Source: Bacillus sp. EB106-08-02-XG196
GTDB taxonomy: Bacteria > Bacillota > Bacilli > Bacillales > Cytobacillaceae
Assembly (NCBI RefSeq): GCF_013396335.1
Contig: NZ_JABWSY010000029.1
Location: 1 to 37,775, forward strand
DNA length: 37,775 bases
Direction: 5' to 3'
This document shows positions 7,419-15,122 of the stretch, in pieces (position 1 is the stretch's first letter; each line of letters starts with the position of its first letter). The notes under the pieces are model-generated. The model searched no databases. It was not told where the DNA came from and saw only the letters and a list, made by a program, of their open reading frames with translations. Both the position numbers and the translations under genes were made by a program.

Positions 7419-8324
7419 TTAAAAACGTTCCATAGTTAAATCAGAATTTACGGAAACGGCAGCTTTATTACCATCCGCAGCAGAAATTATTAATGAGGAA
7501 GGTCCGGATTTTTCAGTTTCTCCCGCAATATATATATTTTTTTGTGTCGTTCTGCCAACACCATCTGTTATAACTGTTCCATTTTCTTGTACTTCACACC
7601 CAAGCTTCTCAACAAATTGATTGGGGCGATAAAAAGATGGAACAACAAACCCACCTGATCTTATGATCGTTTCTCCTGATACAAATTCAATTTTTTGTAG
7701 ATAACCGTCATGACCTATTAAATTTTTTATCGGCTCCGATTTTATTTTGATACTGCGTTTGTGTAACTCTTGAACTCCTTCTTTAGATAATTCAACTCCA
7801 TTTGTTATGACAACTAAATCCTTTGACCAGTTATAAATTAATTTAGCCATATGGAGTGCATGCTCTTCTTTTTCTGCCAATACAATTAACGGCTTATCCC
7901 TTAGCTCCCAGCCATCACAATACGGGCAGCTAAAAAGGCTTTTTCCATAATAATTTCTTACACTTGGAATAGAAAATACCTCTTGAATACCATTGGCTAA
8001 TATAATCTTTTCTGTAACAAATTCCTGCCCATCCGTTGTTTTTACAATAAATCTTTCATTACCATTATCTTTAATTATTTCAGTAACTGTTACATTGAAA
8101 TAAGATACAGATGGATAATTCTCCAATTCTTTTAGCCCTATTTCTTTAAACTCTTGTGGTTTTATCCCATCTCGAGTAATAAATCCATGTGACTCATTTG
8201 TTACTCTGTTCCTATTCGTTCCATCGTCAAATACAGCAATCTTTCTTCTAGCCCTTCCTAAAGTTAAACTGGAACTTAATCCAGCTGGACCTGCACCAAC
8301 AATGATACAATCAAAAATATTCAT
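7419..8324 (-). CDS. Thioredoxin-reductase-like FAD protein with CPYC motif
   Basis: 301 residues. The FAD-binding motif GAGPAG is at ~10-15 and the redox-active pair is in SCPYCDGWE at ~131-139. The C-terminal FAD motif region NIYIAGETEKSGP is also present. This is the low-molecular-weight TrxR-like family that includes dithiol oxidases. The second nucleotide-binding site is odd: where TrxR has GxGxxA/G, this protein reads PLIVLAEKEEHALHMAKL, without glycines. NAD(P)H use is therefore uncertain and it may use oxygen or another acceptor. It lies 89 bases downstream of an Rrf2 regulator on the same strand, a pairing that suggests redox or nitrosative control. Family secure; substrate unknown. 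Confidence 0.8.
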   Translation of the reverse strand: MNIFDCIIVGAGPAGLSSSLTLGRARRKIAVFDDGTNRNRVTNESHGFITRDGIKPQEFKEIGLKELENYPSVSYFNVTVTEIIKDNGNERFIVKTTDGQEFVTEKIILANGIQEVFSIPSVRNYYGKSLFSCPYCDGWELRDKPLIVLAEKEEHALHMAKLIYNWSKDLVVITNGVELSKEGVQELHKRSIKIKSEPIKNLIGHDGYLQKIEFVSGETIIRSGGFVVPSFYRPNQFVEKLGCEVQENGTVITDGVGRTTQKNIYIAGETEKSGPSSLIISAADGNKAAVSVNSDLTMERF

Positions 8325-8413
8325 TTCTCTCCATCCTTTACTTGTTAATGTTTCATTGAATTAAAGACATAAAAACCCTTTAATATCTATAATAGGATTA
8401 AAAATAACATGGC

Positions 8414-8815
8414 TCAAGGAGCCAATGTCATCTGTTTAGCTATATCGACTAACTTTTGTTGTTTTAATTCATTCAACATCTTTTCTTCTGCGTTAATAAT
8501 GGACTTTTGTATCAAACACTCAGGATTATGATCTAAACAATAGTCAAATAAAGGTGCGGGACCTTCAATGGACTGAATAATATCCAAAATCGATATACTC
8601 TCCCAATCTGGTCTTAGTTTATAACCACCATTAGCACCCGAAATGGATACAACCATTCCTTCCTTAACAAGTTTAGTTAGTATTTTAGATAAATACGTAG
8701 ATGAAACCCCTTGACGTTCAGCAAGCTGGTGAACTCCTACATGTTTCTCCGGCGTAGCAACCGCCAGAAATAACATCGTATGAAGTGCATAATTTGTTGC
8801 TTTTGAATATTTCAT
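8414..8815 (-). CDS. Rrf2-family transcriptional regulator
   Basis: 133 residues. The winged helix begins MKYSKATNYALHTMLFLA and includes the recognition region GVSSTYLSKILTKLVKEG and the wing SISGANGGYKL, all characteristic of Rrf2 proteins. Two cysteines (DYCLDHNPEC, ~91-99) sit where iron-sulfur members carry three, so this one probably does not hold a standard three-cysteine cluster; thiol sensing is possible. It is upstream of, and on the same strand as, the CPYC flavoprotein, its likely target. An imperfect dyad at 8836-8865 sits just before its start and suggests autoregulation. Confidence 0.88.
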   Translation of the reverse strand: MKYSKATNYALHTMLFLAVATPEKHVGVHQLAERQGVSSTYLSKILTKLVKEGMVVSISGANGGYKLRPDWESISILDIIQSIEGPAPLFDYCLDHNPECLIQKSIINAEEKMLNELKQQKLVDIAKQMTLAP

Positions 8816-8835
8816 CCTTATTTTCCCTCTCTCAT

Positions 8836-8865
8836 TAAAGATATTGTGTATCCATAATATCCTTT
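8836..8865 (-). promoter_or_regulatory. Candidate Rrf2 operator
   Basis: Inverted repeat TAAAGATATT / AATATCCTTT with a 10-base centre (8 of 10 arm positions pair). It is centred about 35 bases before the Rrf2 start. Position and AT-rich dyad fit an autoregulatory site; no matching copy was found before the flavoprotein gene. Confidence 0.4.
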
Positions 8866-9190
8866 ATAAGTTTTTTAGTCAACCTAGTTGTTTTTTAATT
8901 ACCACCTATTTGTGTTTTGCTAACCTGCACCGTTAGCGTAAGAACATCTTTTCACAAACTTTCCAACATCTATAACATCATTTTAACGTAATTATCCAAT
9001 AACCTTCGTAATTACAACACAATTCACTCACTAAATCACAAAGAATTCACACACCCTCCAATAATTATTTCATGTCGTGTGATTTACTATTTGAATTAGG
9101 GCGAAACAGACGAATGAAATTCGTCGAAATGTTGATAAATCAATAAAAAACGCACTGTGAATTATATTCTGAATTATATAATTCGCAAGC
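8866..9190. other. Gene-free spacer
   Basis: About 325 bases before the terminator at 9191. It contains a copy of the second palindromic family (8918-8943: CTAACCTGCACCGTTAG) and a small hairpin GACGAA/TTCGTC near 9110-9126. I see no reading frame with a ribosome site. Confidence 0.5.
8918..8943. repeat. Second palindromic repeat family copy (core only)
   Basis: CTAACCTGCACCGTTAG shows the intact core: inner arms CTAAC/GTTAG around CTGCACC. The outer arms have decayed. Confidence 0.55.
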
Positions 9191-9221
9191 CAAAACGCTC
9201 AGAATATTTCTGAGCGTTTTG
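9191..9221. terminator. Terminator hairpin after the serine hydrolase gene
   Basis: Perfect 13-bp stem CAAAACGCTCAGA/TCTGAGCGTTTTG with a 5-base loop; T-rich arm ends make it usable in both directions. It lies 13 bases beyond the stop of the leftward hydrolase gene. Confidence 0.8.
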
Positions 9222-9234
9222 TGAGTGTAATTTT

Positions 9235-10707
9235 CTATAATTCATAATCTTTATTTAATGTTATTCGATAATAGACTCTCAAAATTATAAGAACCAGTCC
9301 AACGATAAAAACAATCGCCAATAAGAACATCGCTGCTGGGTAAAGACCAATTGCGTTAATTATGGTTGAGCTGTTATTTTGTAAGGTTGGAACAATAAAA
9401 AACAACCATCCGATTAATGAAACTGGAACCAATTGAGGAAACAATCGAAATATAAATCTCCAAGTAGGTTGTTGTCTTCGTGTATCTGACCATTTTTTAC
9501 TCCGCAGAATTCCTCTGATTCCTAATAGTAAATATATCAATGTGAAAACACCAAGTGATAAATCGATTACTTTAGGCATTGGAGTTTTTAATTCTGGTTC
9601 TTGTCCTTCAGTCAATTGGATAATTCCCGAACTAATTTCATATGCGTGTTCTAAAGTAGGGGTAAAACTATTTAGTAAAACTGCAACCGCATAACCACTA
9701 CTAGGAACAATATCTTGTTGAGTTTGATACGTTGACAGTGCCCCGCTATGTGAAATACGTTCTGGTTTGACGTTTGGCGAGCTTAAAGACCAACCAAGTC
9801 CGTATTTTTCGCTACCAGGCTGCGGTGAATAAGATTCTTCCAATAATTCTTTCGATAACAATTGTTGTCCTGATTCGTTTTTTCCTATGTTTGTGTGCAT
9901 AGAAAGCCATTTCCCCATATCTGATGCTGTCGATATGACACTTCCAGCCCCCATATCCATCGCTTTAAGCTCTGTCCAAGGTATCGCAGTTCCATATGCT
10001 GTTACATATCCTTTAGGCAGCCCTTGTACAAAATCAGTAGAGTTCACTGTTGTGAGTGAGTCATCCATTCCTAATGGAGAGAATATCTTTTGCTTTAGAT
10101 ATTGAGAGAATTCTATTTCGCTTACTTCCTCTACCAGAAGTGCTAGGACCCAGTAATTTCCATTGCTATAATAGTATTTCTCTCCTGGGTTCGATTGCAA
10201 CTTCCAATCATTCAAACGTTCCACACCTGCTCTTAAGTTATTCGCCGGAGGAACAATAATTGGATTTGGAATCCCTGATGTGTGACTCAATAGTTGACGT
10301 ACTGTAACTTCTTTCCATCTTGGGTCGTCAATTTTAACCTCTGATAAATATTTAATTACTGGGTCATCCAGTCGGAGTTTCCCTTCATCAACGAGTTGTA
10401 AAACAGCAAATGCAGTAAATGATTTGGATGTAGAACCAATTCTCATTAATGACGTTTCTGTTATAGGTTTACCTTCAGAATCGTGACCATATCCTTTCTC
10501 ATATACTAATTTCCCCTTTTTCACAACTACAATGGATGCACCAGGTAGCCCATTACGTTCTATATAGTTAGTGACAAATTTATCAACATCTTCTGTTTTA
10601 AACGGTTGAGCAGCTTGTACTGTTAAATGAAGGTTGAACATAGGCATTGCAAAAATTATTAACAGAAGAATAAAAAATAATTTCTTCGAATTTAAAGGTG
10701 TTTTCAA
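9235..10707 (-). CDS. Membrane-anchored serine hydrolase, class C beta-lactamase/PBP family
   Basis: About 490 residues. A signal or anchor segment (KLFFILLLIIFAMPMF) leads into a beta-lactamase-fold domain. Its nucleophile motif is S-T-S-K (GSTSKSF), the second motif is Y-S-N (YYSNGNY) and the third is H-S-G (ISHSGAL). The last ~110 residues contain about four hydrophobic helices, so the C-terminus is embedded in the membrane. Such proteins are D-amino-acid peptidases, esterases or cell-wall modifiers, and true drug resistance is rare. I chose TTG at 10707 because GGGGGAA lies just before it. The longer TTG start at 10758 has no ribosome site and would put 17 extra residues before the signal. 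It is monocistronic, with a terminator at 9191. Confidence 0.8.
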   Translation of the reverse strand: MKTPLNSKKLFFILLLIIFAMPMFNLHLTVQAAQPFKTEDVDKFVTNYIERNGLPGASIVVVKKGKLVYEKGYGHDSEGKPITETSLMRIGSTSKSFTAFAVLQLVDEGKLRLDDPVIKYLSEVKIDDPRWKEVTVRQLLSHTSGIPNPIIVPPANNLRAGVERLNDWKLQSNPGEKYYYSNGNYWVLALLVEEVSEIEFSQYLKQKIFSPLGMDDSLTTVNSTDFVQGLPKGYVTAYGTAIPWTELKAMDMGAGSVISTASDMGKWLSMHTNIGKNESGQQLLSKELLEESYSPQPGSEKYGLGWSLSSPNVKPERISHSGALSTYQTQQDIVPSSGYAVAVLLNSFTPTLEHAYEISSGIIQLTEGQEPELKTPMPKVIDLSLGVFTLIYLLLGIRGILRSKKWSDTRRQQPTWRFIFRLFPQLVPVSLIGWLFFIVPTLQNNSSTIINAIGLYPAAMFLLAIVFIVGLVLIILRVYYRITLNKDYEL

Positions 10708-11063
10708 ATAATTTTCCCCCAATAAATCGGTGTATATTTTTAAAGGCTTGAAGTACAAACATAATCATACAAGATAGTCTTTATTAGGTTAACCTGCTAT
10801 AGCCTAATTATTTTCTAAGCCCTCAGTCGTATTTTTATAAGTGACTGAAGGAGATGCTGTTAGAAAATTAAGCAATTTTTTGTATTTCCCTTCGAAAAAA
10901 AATTCAACAGTTTGGCATAGCATTTAGCTAAACTACTTAGCATTTGCCGAATCTCTTTATTATTCTACTAAGTACACAATTCTGTAACAACTTTCCGCAA
11001 ACGACCCTGTCCTTTTGCCCCCTATTTCCATATATAGAGGGTAGAAAAGGGTGGTGCATTTAA
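10708..11063. other. Gene-free spacer between divergent genes
   Basis: About 350 bases shared by the leftward hydrolase and rightward winged-helix genes. I see a repeated TAGCATTT near 10918-10955 and AT-rich promoter-like sequence, but no boxes I would commit to and no gene. Confidence 0.4.
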
Positions 11064-11903
11064 ATGAATTTGAAATCAGGCAGAATTGAAGGGTTTGAAG
11101 GGTATTCTCAGTTTAAAAGTGTGAAGGAATTTAATACGCATGTGGAGATGTGGTTAGCTGTGAAGAAGCATGAGTTCTCGAAGGGAGAACTTGTCGGTTT
11201 GAAACGGCTGGTTCGTTTTTCTGTAAAGGTACCTGGGGTTTGTAATGCAAAGATTGGAACTGTGCTGAAAGCAATTAATGAAGAGTATCAAGGGAACGGG
11301 ATCTCACGCTCAACGTTTAAACGAATGACCATCAAAGCCAAAGAATTAGGTATCCTGACCAGTTATGAAACCGAACGGAAAAATGGATCGCAGACTAGCA
11401 ACTTATATAGCTTTAATCGTTTCCCACAAAGTGAACCACCCAAGGCAAAAAAATTGGACCACCCTAAAGAAACTAATAATCTTTTAAAAACTAATAATCA
11501 AAAGATTAATAAACGTAACGAAGCGCGTATTGAACTCGATGACTCTTTTGTTAGTGATAAAGTTCCTCAAGCTTTTGTTCAGTCTGTAAAATACTTCTTT
11601 TCTGATGCGAAAACAATTGAAGAATACTTGCATATGGTCCAAATCGCTGCATTTCGATTTGAATGTGACCAAAACACAGAAGACGTTCTCACAATCGCAA
11701 TTCAGTCCTTTAAGCAGCTGATCCGTAAACTGAAATCTACTAAGCAGGTAGTAAAACCAATTGCCTTTTTTTATGGCATTTTAACCAACAAAATAAAAGA
11801 ATTCTATCTTGAACAATTGTTTGAAAATCGATGTGAGAGTAAGCCGTTCCGTTATGTGCTCGAGACAGGCGAAGTTATGTACTATGACTGGCTGCACGCT
11901 TAA
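11064..11903 (+). CDS. Winged-helix DNA-binding protein of unknown function
   Basis: 279 residues. Residues ~45-118 form a winged-helix region: a helix pair around NAKIGTVLKAINEEY, then ISRSTFKRMTIKAKELGIL, then a wing-like stretch ending SNLYSFNRF. This pattern resembles replication-initiator or DnaD-like N-domains in plasmids and islands of bacilli. A lysine/asparagine-rich linker (~125-155) joins a helical C-terminal domain (~160-279). No catalytic motif is visible. The ribosome site GGGTGGTG precedes the ATG. It stands alone. DNA binding is likely; a replication or transfer role is inference only. Confidence 0.6.
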   Translation: MNLKSGRIEGFEGYSQFKSVKEFNTHVEMWLAVKKHEFSKGELVGLKRLVRFSVKVPGVCNAKIGTVLKAINEEYQGNGISRSTFKRMTIKAKELGILTSYETERKNGSQTSNLYSFNRFPQSEPPKAKKLDHPKETNNLLKTNNQKINKRNEARIELDDSFVSDKVPQAFVQSVKYFFSDAKTIEEYLHMVQIAAFRFECDQNTEDVLTIAIQSFKQLIRKLKSTKQVVKPIAFFYGILTNKIKEFYLEQLFENRCESKPFRYVLETGEVMYYDWLHA

Positions 11904-12019
11904 TGGGAGTGGAAAATAATAGAAGGCTTTACAATCCGTAATTGCAATGACTCTGTCTTGTTTCTTCTAATCCATCGTGGATATTTTTACAAAAATTTTC
12001 ATTTACTTGCTTTTTCACT

Positions 12020-12054
12020 TAATAAAAATAGAGCTTGGAATATCCAAGCTCTAT
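12020..12054 (-). terminator. Terminator of the LysR gene
   Basis: 12-bp perfect stem ATAGAGCTTGGA/TCCAAGCTCTAT with a 3-base loop; read leftwards it is followed by TTTTTATT. It lies just beyond the LysR stop at 12063. Confidence 0.85.
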
Positions 12055-12062
12055 CAAGGGGA

Positions 12063-12944
12063 TCACTCTGTAAATTCCAATGTCTCAATAAAATTCACAA
12101 AAGCCTTTACGACATTCCATTCCAAGGATTCCTTATGGTAATACATCCATGTTTTGCGTAATATAGGATTTCCATTGTGGTCTGTTAAATCTTGTTTATA
12201 TAATTGATCTGTATTCTTGAGCATTCGGCGGGGCAAGATGCCATAGCCTAATCCGTTTATAACCATTTCCATACAAGTATCAACCTGATCCACTACTATA
12301 CTGTTTAAAGGCGGCTGTGTATAGTTTTCAGCCCACCAATTATCAATTAATGATTTTAATAAGTAATCTCCGCTATAGTTAATCCTAGGAAGATTAGGCA
12401 AATCAAGAATGTCAATCGATTCCCTCGACGTAACAGAAACTGTTTCTTGAAATAACAATTGTTTCTCTAGTCCTCTATTGCTATAGTCGCCTCGAACAAA
12501 GCCGATATGAACATCCTTTTTGTGTATAAGTTTACTCACATCTTTACTCCAGCCTGTAATAATTTTAAATTCCACAAGTGGATACTGGCTTTTAAATAAC
12601 TTCAAAATATAAGGCAGTTCATAATTCGCAAAAAAATTAGATACACCCAATTTTAATGTCCCTGCCACTTCATTACCTGCGCTAATACTCATATTCTGGA
12701 CATGCTCTTTTATTTTGTTATACTGTGCAAGGATAGTATCGGCACATTGAACAAGATATTCTCCCTCTTGGGTAAAATGAATCCCTCTGCTTTCACGCGT
12801 TACTATTTTCACACCTAATTCATCCTGCATGTGCTTCAAACGGCTTGTTAAAGCAGGTTGTGTAATAAACAAAAGCCGCGCTGCTTTCGTTAGGTTCTTC
12901 TGACTATAGAGGACCTTCAGTATTTCCCAATCACGATAATCCAC
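12063..12944 (-). CDS. LysR-family transcriptional regulator
   Basis: 293 residues. The N-terminal winged helix-turn-helix is typical: LKVLYSQKNLTKAARLLFITQPALTSRLKHMQDELG. The effector domain spans ~95-293. The start is GTG, fixed by AGGAGG six bases upstream. LysR proteins usually control a divergent neighbour; here the divergent gene is the 52-residue protein starting at 13184, with a 239-base gap. No metabolic operon adjoins, so the ligand cannot be guessed. Family certain. Confidence 0.9.
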   Translation of the reverse strand: MDYRDWEILKVLYSQKNLTKAARLLFITQPALTSRLKHMQDELGVKIVTRESRGIHFTQEGEYLVQCADTILAQYNKIKEHVQNMSISAGNEVAGTLKLGVSNFFANYELPYILKLFKSQYPLVEFKIITGWSKDVSKLIHKKDVHIGFVRGDYSNRGLEKQLLFQETVSVTSRESIDILDLPNLPRINYSGDYLLKSLIDNWWAENYTQPPLNSIVVDQVDTCMEMVINGLGYGILPRRMLKNTDQLYKQDLTDHNGNPILRKTWMYYHKESLEWNVVKAFVNFIETLEFTE

Positions 12945-13183
12945 TTTTTCCTCCTAAATTCTGCCATATTACTTTTTTTTATATCTCGTTATAATTTTTT
13001 TAGATTTTATTTATTTTCATTATTGCATTATCATTGGTCCATATCAATTAGTAATTAATTCTTCAAAAACTGAATAGGGACTTCATTCCAGCTAAATCAA
13101 CCTTAGGTTTACTACAGCATTCGCTTTAGCCATAAGATGTCCAGTCTGCAGGGCAGAAATAACTTAAAAGAGGAGAAATATTC

Positions 13184-13342
13184 ATGTGGATTATAACGTG
13201 TTATGTAGATTCAACGATTTCCATGTTTGAATTCGAAACGGAGGAACAAGCAAGAGAGGCTATGAATAACTTGAATGGCACTAACATTCTTTCTCAAGTT
13301 GTATACTTCAATGATCCTTGTTTTCAGCAGGAAGCGGCATAA
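13184..13342 (+). CDS. Small protein of 52 residues, unknown function
   Basis: ATG to TAA, preceded by AGGAGAAAT with good spacing. The peptide starts MWIITCYVDSTISMFEFETE, continues with a helix (EQAREAMNNLNG) and ends ILSQVVYFNDPCFQQEAA. The beta-alpha-beta look and even composition suggest a small folded cytoplasmic protein, with cysteines at 6 and 46. It is divergent from the LysR gene, and a strong terminator follows 51 bases after its stop. Together these make a complete small transcription unit that may be LysR-controlled. Function not recognised. Confidence 0.65.
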   Translation: MWIITCYVDSTISMFEFETEEQAREAMNNLNGTNILSQVVYFNDPCFQQEAA

Positions 13343-13392
13343 GATTTTTCATACTAATGGCAGAATAAACAGGCATAAACGAATCACACATA

Positions 13393-13444
13393 AAAGAGGG
13401 CAGTTCCTTAGGTTTCCATTGATTCCTAACGAACTGCCCTCTTT
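13393..13444 (+). terminator. Rho-independent terminator of the 52-residue gene
   Basis: 14-bp perfect stem AAAGAGGGCAGTTC/GAACTGCCCTCTTT, extended by TTAGG/CCTAA inside. Ends in a CTTTAC run. Confidence 0.8.
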
Positions 13445-13463
13445 ACTTATGAGATATTCTCCA

Positions 13464-13490
13464 AGCGAACAGTGCCTGGAACTGTTCGCT
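13464..13490. repeat. Palindromic repeat, GCGAACAGTGCC family
   Basis: AGCGAACAGTGCC/TGGAACTGTTCGCT, a nearly complete copy located right after a terminator. Confidence 0.8.
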
Positions 13491-13697
13491 AACGCTGGTG
13501 GTCTTCCTTTGTTTTCTTCCATAAAGGATTCCTAAACCTTTTCCCTTCTCTAAACCTCACAGTAAAAAAAGCAAAACTAGAAAATGTTTGATTTTTGTAA
13601 ATTTAACTTATTGATTTTGTAAATATGTAATTATCATTGAATATTACCTATACAGAACCGAAATAATGTTTCATTATTGTTTTAGGAGGTGGTTGAA

Positions 13698-14273
13698 ATG
13701 TTCACTGGACATTTTGGAGTTGCTGCTGCAGTGAAAAGTAAAACCCCGGAATTGCCACTTTGGTCACTAGTCGTCAGTTCACAATTGCTTGATATTGCGT
13801 TTATACCTTTTAATCTAGCTGGAGTGGAGTCTATAGTGCCAATTGGAGAAGGGGGCTATGCCCAAGTAATAATCTACGCTTTCTACACTCATTCCTTTTT
13901 GGGAGCTCTTTTGCTTGCTATTCTAGCCGCTTGCATTGCTGGGGGATTTTGGGGTAAAAAATCAGGGGTTATTATTGGTGCCGTTGTGTTTAGCCACTGG
14001 ATTTTAGATTTAATCGTTCATCGCCCTGATATGCCTATCCTCCCAGGAAATGCAGGAGATTTTCCACTTCTTGGTTTCGGACTATGGGAATCTGCTTTCG
14101 CTAGCCTTCTAGTTGAATTGTTCATTATTACAGTAGGTTCATTTTTTTATTTTAGGTATGTACTAAAGTCCTCAAGTCCTGAACGTAGAGGAAAAAGCAT
14201 TGCAGCTGGATGTGCCATGACTGCGTTTCTTTTTCTAACTTTTGCTTTTGACATGATCAGTGTTTTCTCTTAA
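13698..14273 (+). CDS. Integral membrane protein, possibly YdjM/DUF457-like
   Basis: 191 residues with about five hydrophobic helices. It starts MFTGHFGVAAAVKSK. A histidine/aspartate-rich set (GHFG at the start, HSF in the middle, FSHWILDLIVHRPDMPILPG at ~108-127) recalls membrane proteins once called metal-dependent hydrolases (YdjM/DUF457). I recall that resemblance only by pattern. The ATG at 13698 is chosen because AGGAGGTGG sits eight bases before it; the in-frame GTG at 13689 is inside that ribosome site. Single gene; no close partner. Enzymatic activity not claimed. Confidence 0.6.
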   Translation: MFTGHFGVAAAVKSKTPELPLWSLVVSSQLLDIAFIPFNLAGVESIVPIGEGGYAQVIIYAFYTHSFLGALLLAILAACIAGGFWGKKSGVIIGAVVFSHWILDLIVHRPDMPILPGNAGDFPLLGFGLWESAFASLLVELFIITVGSFFYFRYVLKSSSPERRGKSIAAGCAMTAFLFLTFAFDMISVFS

Positions 14274-14316
14274 AAAGTTGATCTTTTATTCTAACTGATG
14301 GGAATATCCTTTTTCT

Positions 14317-14350
14317 TAAAAAGCTCTGCAAGAATTTCCCTTGCAAAGCT
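14317..14350 (-). terminator. Terminator of the ABC transporter operon
   Basis: Read leftwards, AGCTTTGCAAG pairs with CTTGCAGAGCT (11 bp, one G-U) and is followed by TTTTT. It overlaps the stop codon of the ATPase gene. Confidence 0.7.
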
Positions 14351-15108
14351 CATATTCCTATTTCCCGCATTTTCACCGTTATAACTTCGACTCTGCCATC
14401 AATATCCGTCCCTTCAAACTTGGGAAGCTTAAGCTCACTCACAATTTTCCCGTCACGCATAAACATAATACGCTCAGTCCGCGCCGCAATCTTCGCGTCG
14501 TGAGTTACAAGCATAACCGCGGTACCGTTCGCGTTGATTTCGGAAAATATGTCCATAATCTCCTGCGCTGATTTTGAGTTGAGAGCGCCTGTAGGCTCGT
14601 CGCCAAAGATAATTTTGGGGCTGTTCATAAGCGCTCGGCAGATTCCCGCACGCTGAAGCTGACCTCCCGAAACCTGTGTAATGTCGCGCTTTTCAAGCTC
14701 TGCAATGCCTACCCTTTTCATAAGTGCTCTTGCTTTCTGGGTGATTTTTGCGACGTTCTTTCTGTTGCCGCGCATTGACGGAAGAATGATGTTGTCGATA
14801 ATATTGAGATTTTTCAGCATAGTCGGCTGTTGAAATACAAATCCCATTTTTGTTCTACGTATATCTGAAAGTTCATTCTCTCTGACCGCCGACAAATCCA
14901 TGCTGTCAAAAGCGACCTTTCCCCTGTCAATTCCGTCCATTCCGCTCAGCGAAAACATCAGCGTCGATTTTCCCGATCCCGAGGGTCCCATAACTGAAAC
15001 AAACTCTCCCTCGTTGATTTCAACGGACACTCCGTCGAGAACATTGCGCTGTTCATCACCCTCACCGAACGCTTTTACTATTTGATCACCAATAATAATC
15101 TTCTTCAT
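14350..15108 (-). CDS. ABC transporter ATP-binding protein (MacB/BceA type)
   Basis: 252 residues. Walker A is GPSGSGKST (41-49), followed by the Q-loop (FVFQQPTML), the signature VSGGQLQRAG, Walker B IIFGDEP and the switch histidine in VTHDAK. An N-terminal insert (FGEGDEQRNVLDG) is typical of the LolD/MacB/BceA group, which works with FtsX-type permeases to expel or flip peptides and lipids. It lies 14 bases after the permease gene, clearly one operon. Base composition is strikingly GC-rich: a sampled 60-base row at 14641 is 55% GC against 35% for a row at 12361. This suggests recent transfer from a GC-richer firmicute. Substrate unknown. Confidence 0.88.
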   Translation of the reverse strand: MKKIIIGDQIVKAFGEGDEQRNVLDGVSVEINEGEFVSVMGPSGSGKSTLMFSLSGMDGIDRGKVAFDSMDLSAVRENELSDIRRTKMGFVFQQPTMLKNLNIIDNIILPSMRGNRKNVAKITQKARALMKRVGIAELEKRDITQVSGGQLQRAGICRALMNSPKIIFGDEPTGALNSKSAQEIMDIFSEINANGTAVMLVTHDAKIAARTERIMFMRDGKIVSELKLPKFEGTDIDGRVEVITVKMREIGI

Positions 15109-15122
15109 TTGGCCGACTCCTC

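Larger units (their letters stand above)
13343..13697. other. Gene-free spacer with terminator, repeat and direct repeats
   Basis: Holds the terminator 13393-13444, a GCGAACAGTGCC palindrome (13464-13490), and two direct copies of TTGATTTT(T)GTAAAT at 13588 and 13611, 23 bases apart, before the next gene. The direct repeats could be regulator half-sites on the same face of the helix. Confidence 0.5.

Noticed and set aside
9235..10707. True beta-lactamase resistance gene
   Set aside because: The SxxK/YxN/HxG set with C-terminal membrane helices is typical of cell-wall hydrolases or esterases, and regulators of resistance are absent.
9235..10758. Longer serine hydrolase start at 10758
   Set aside because: TTG without a ribosome site, and 17 extra residues before the signal segment; the TTG at 10707 follows GGGGGAA.
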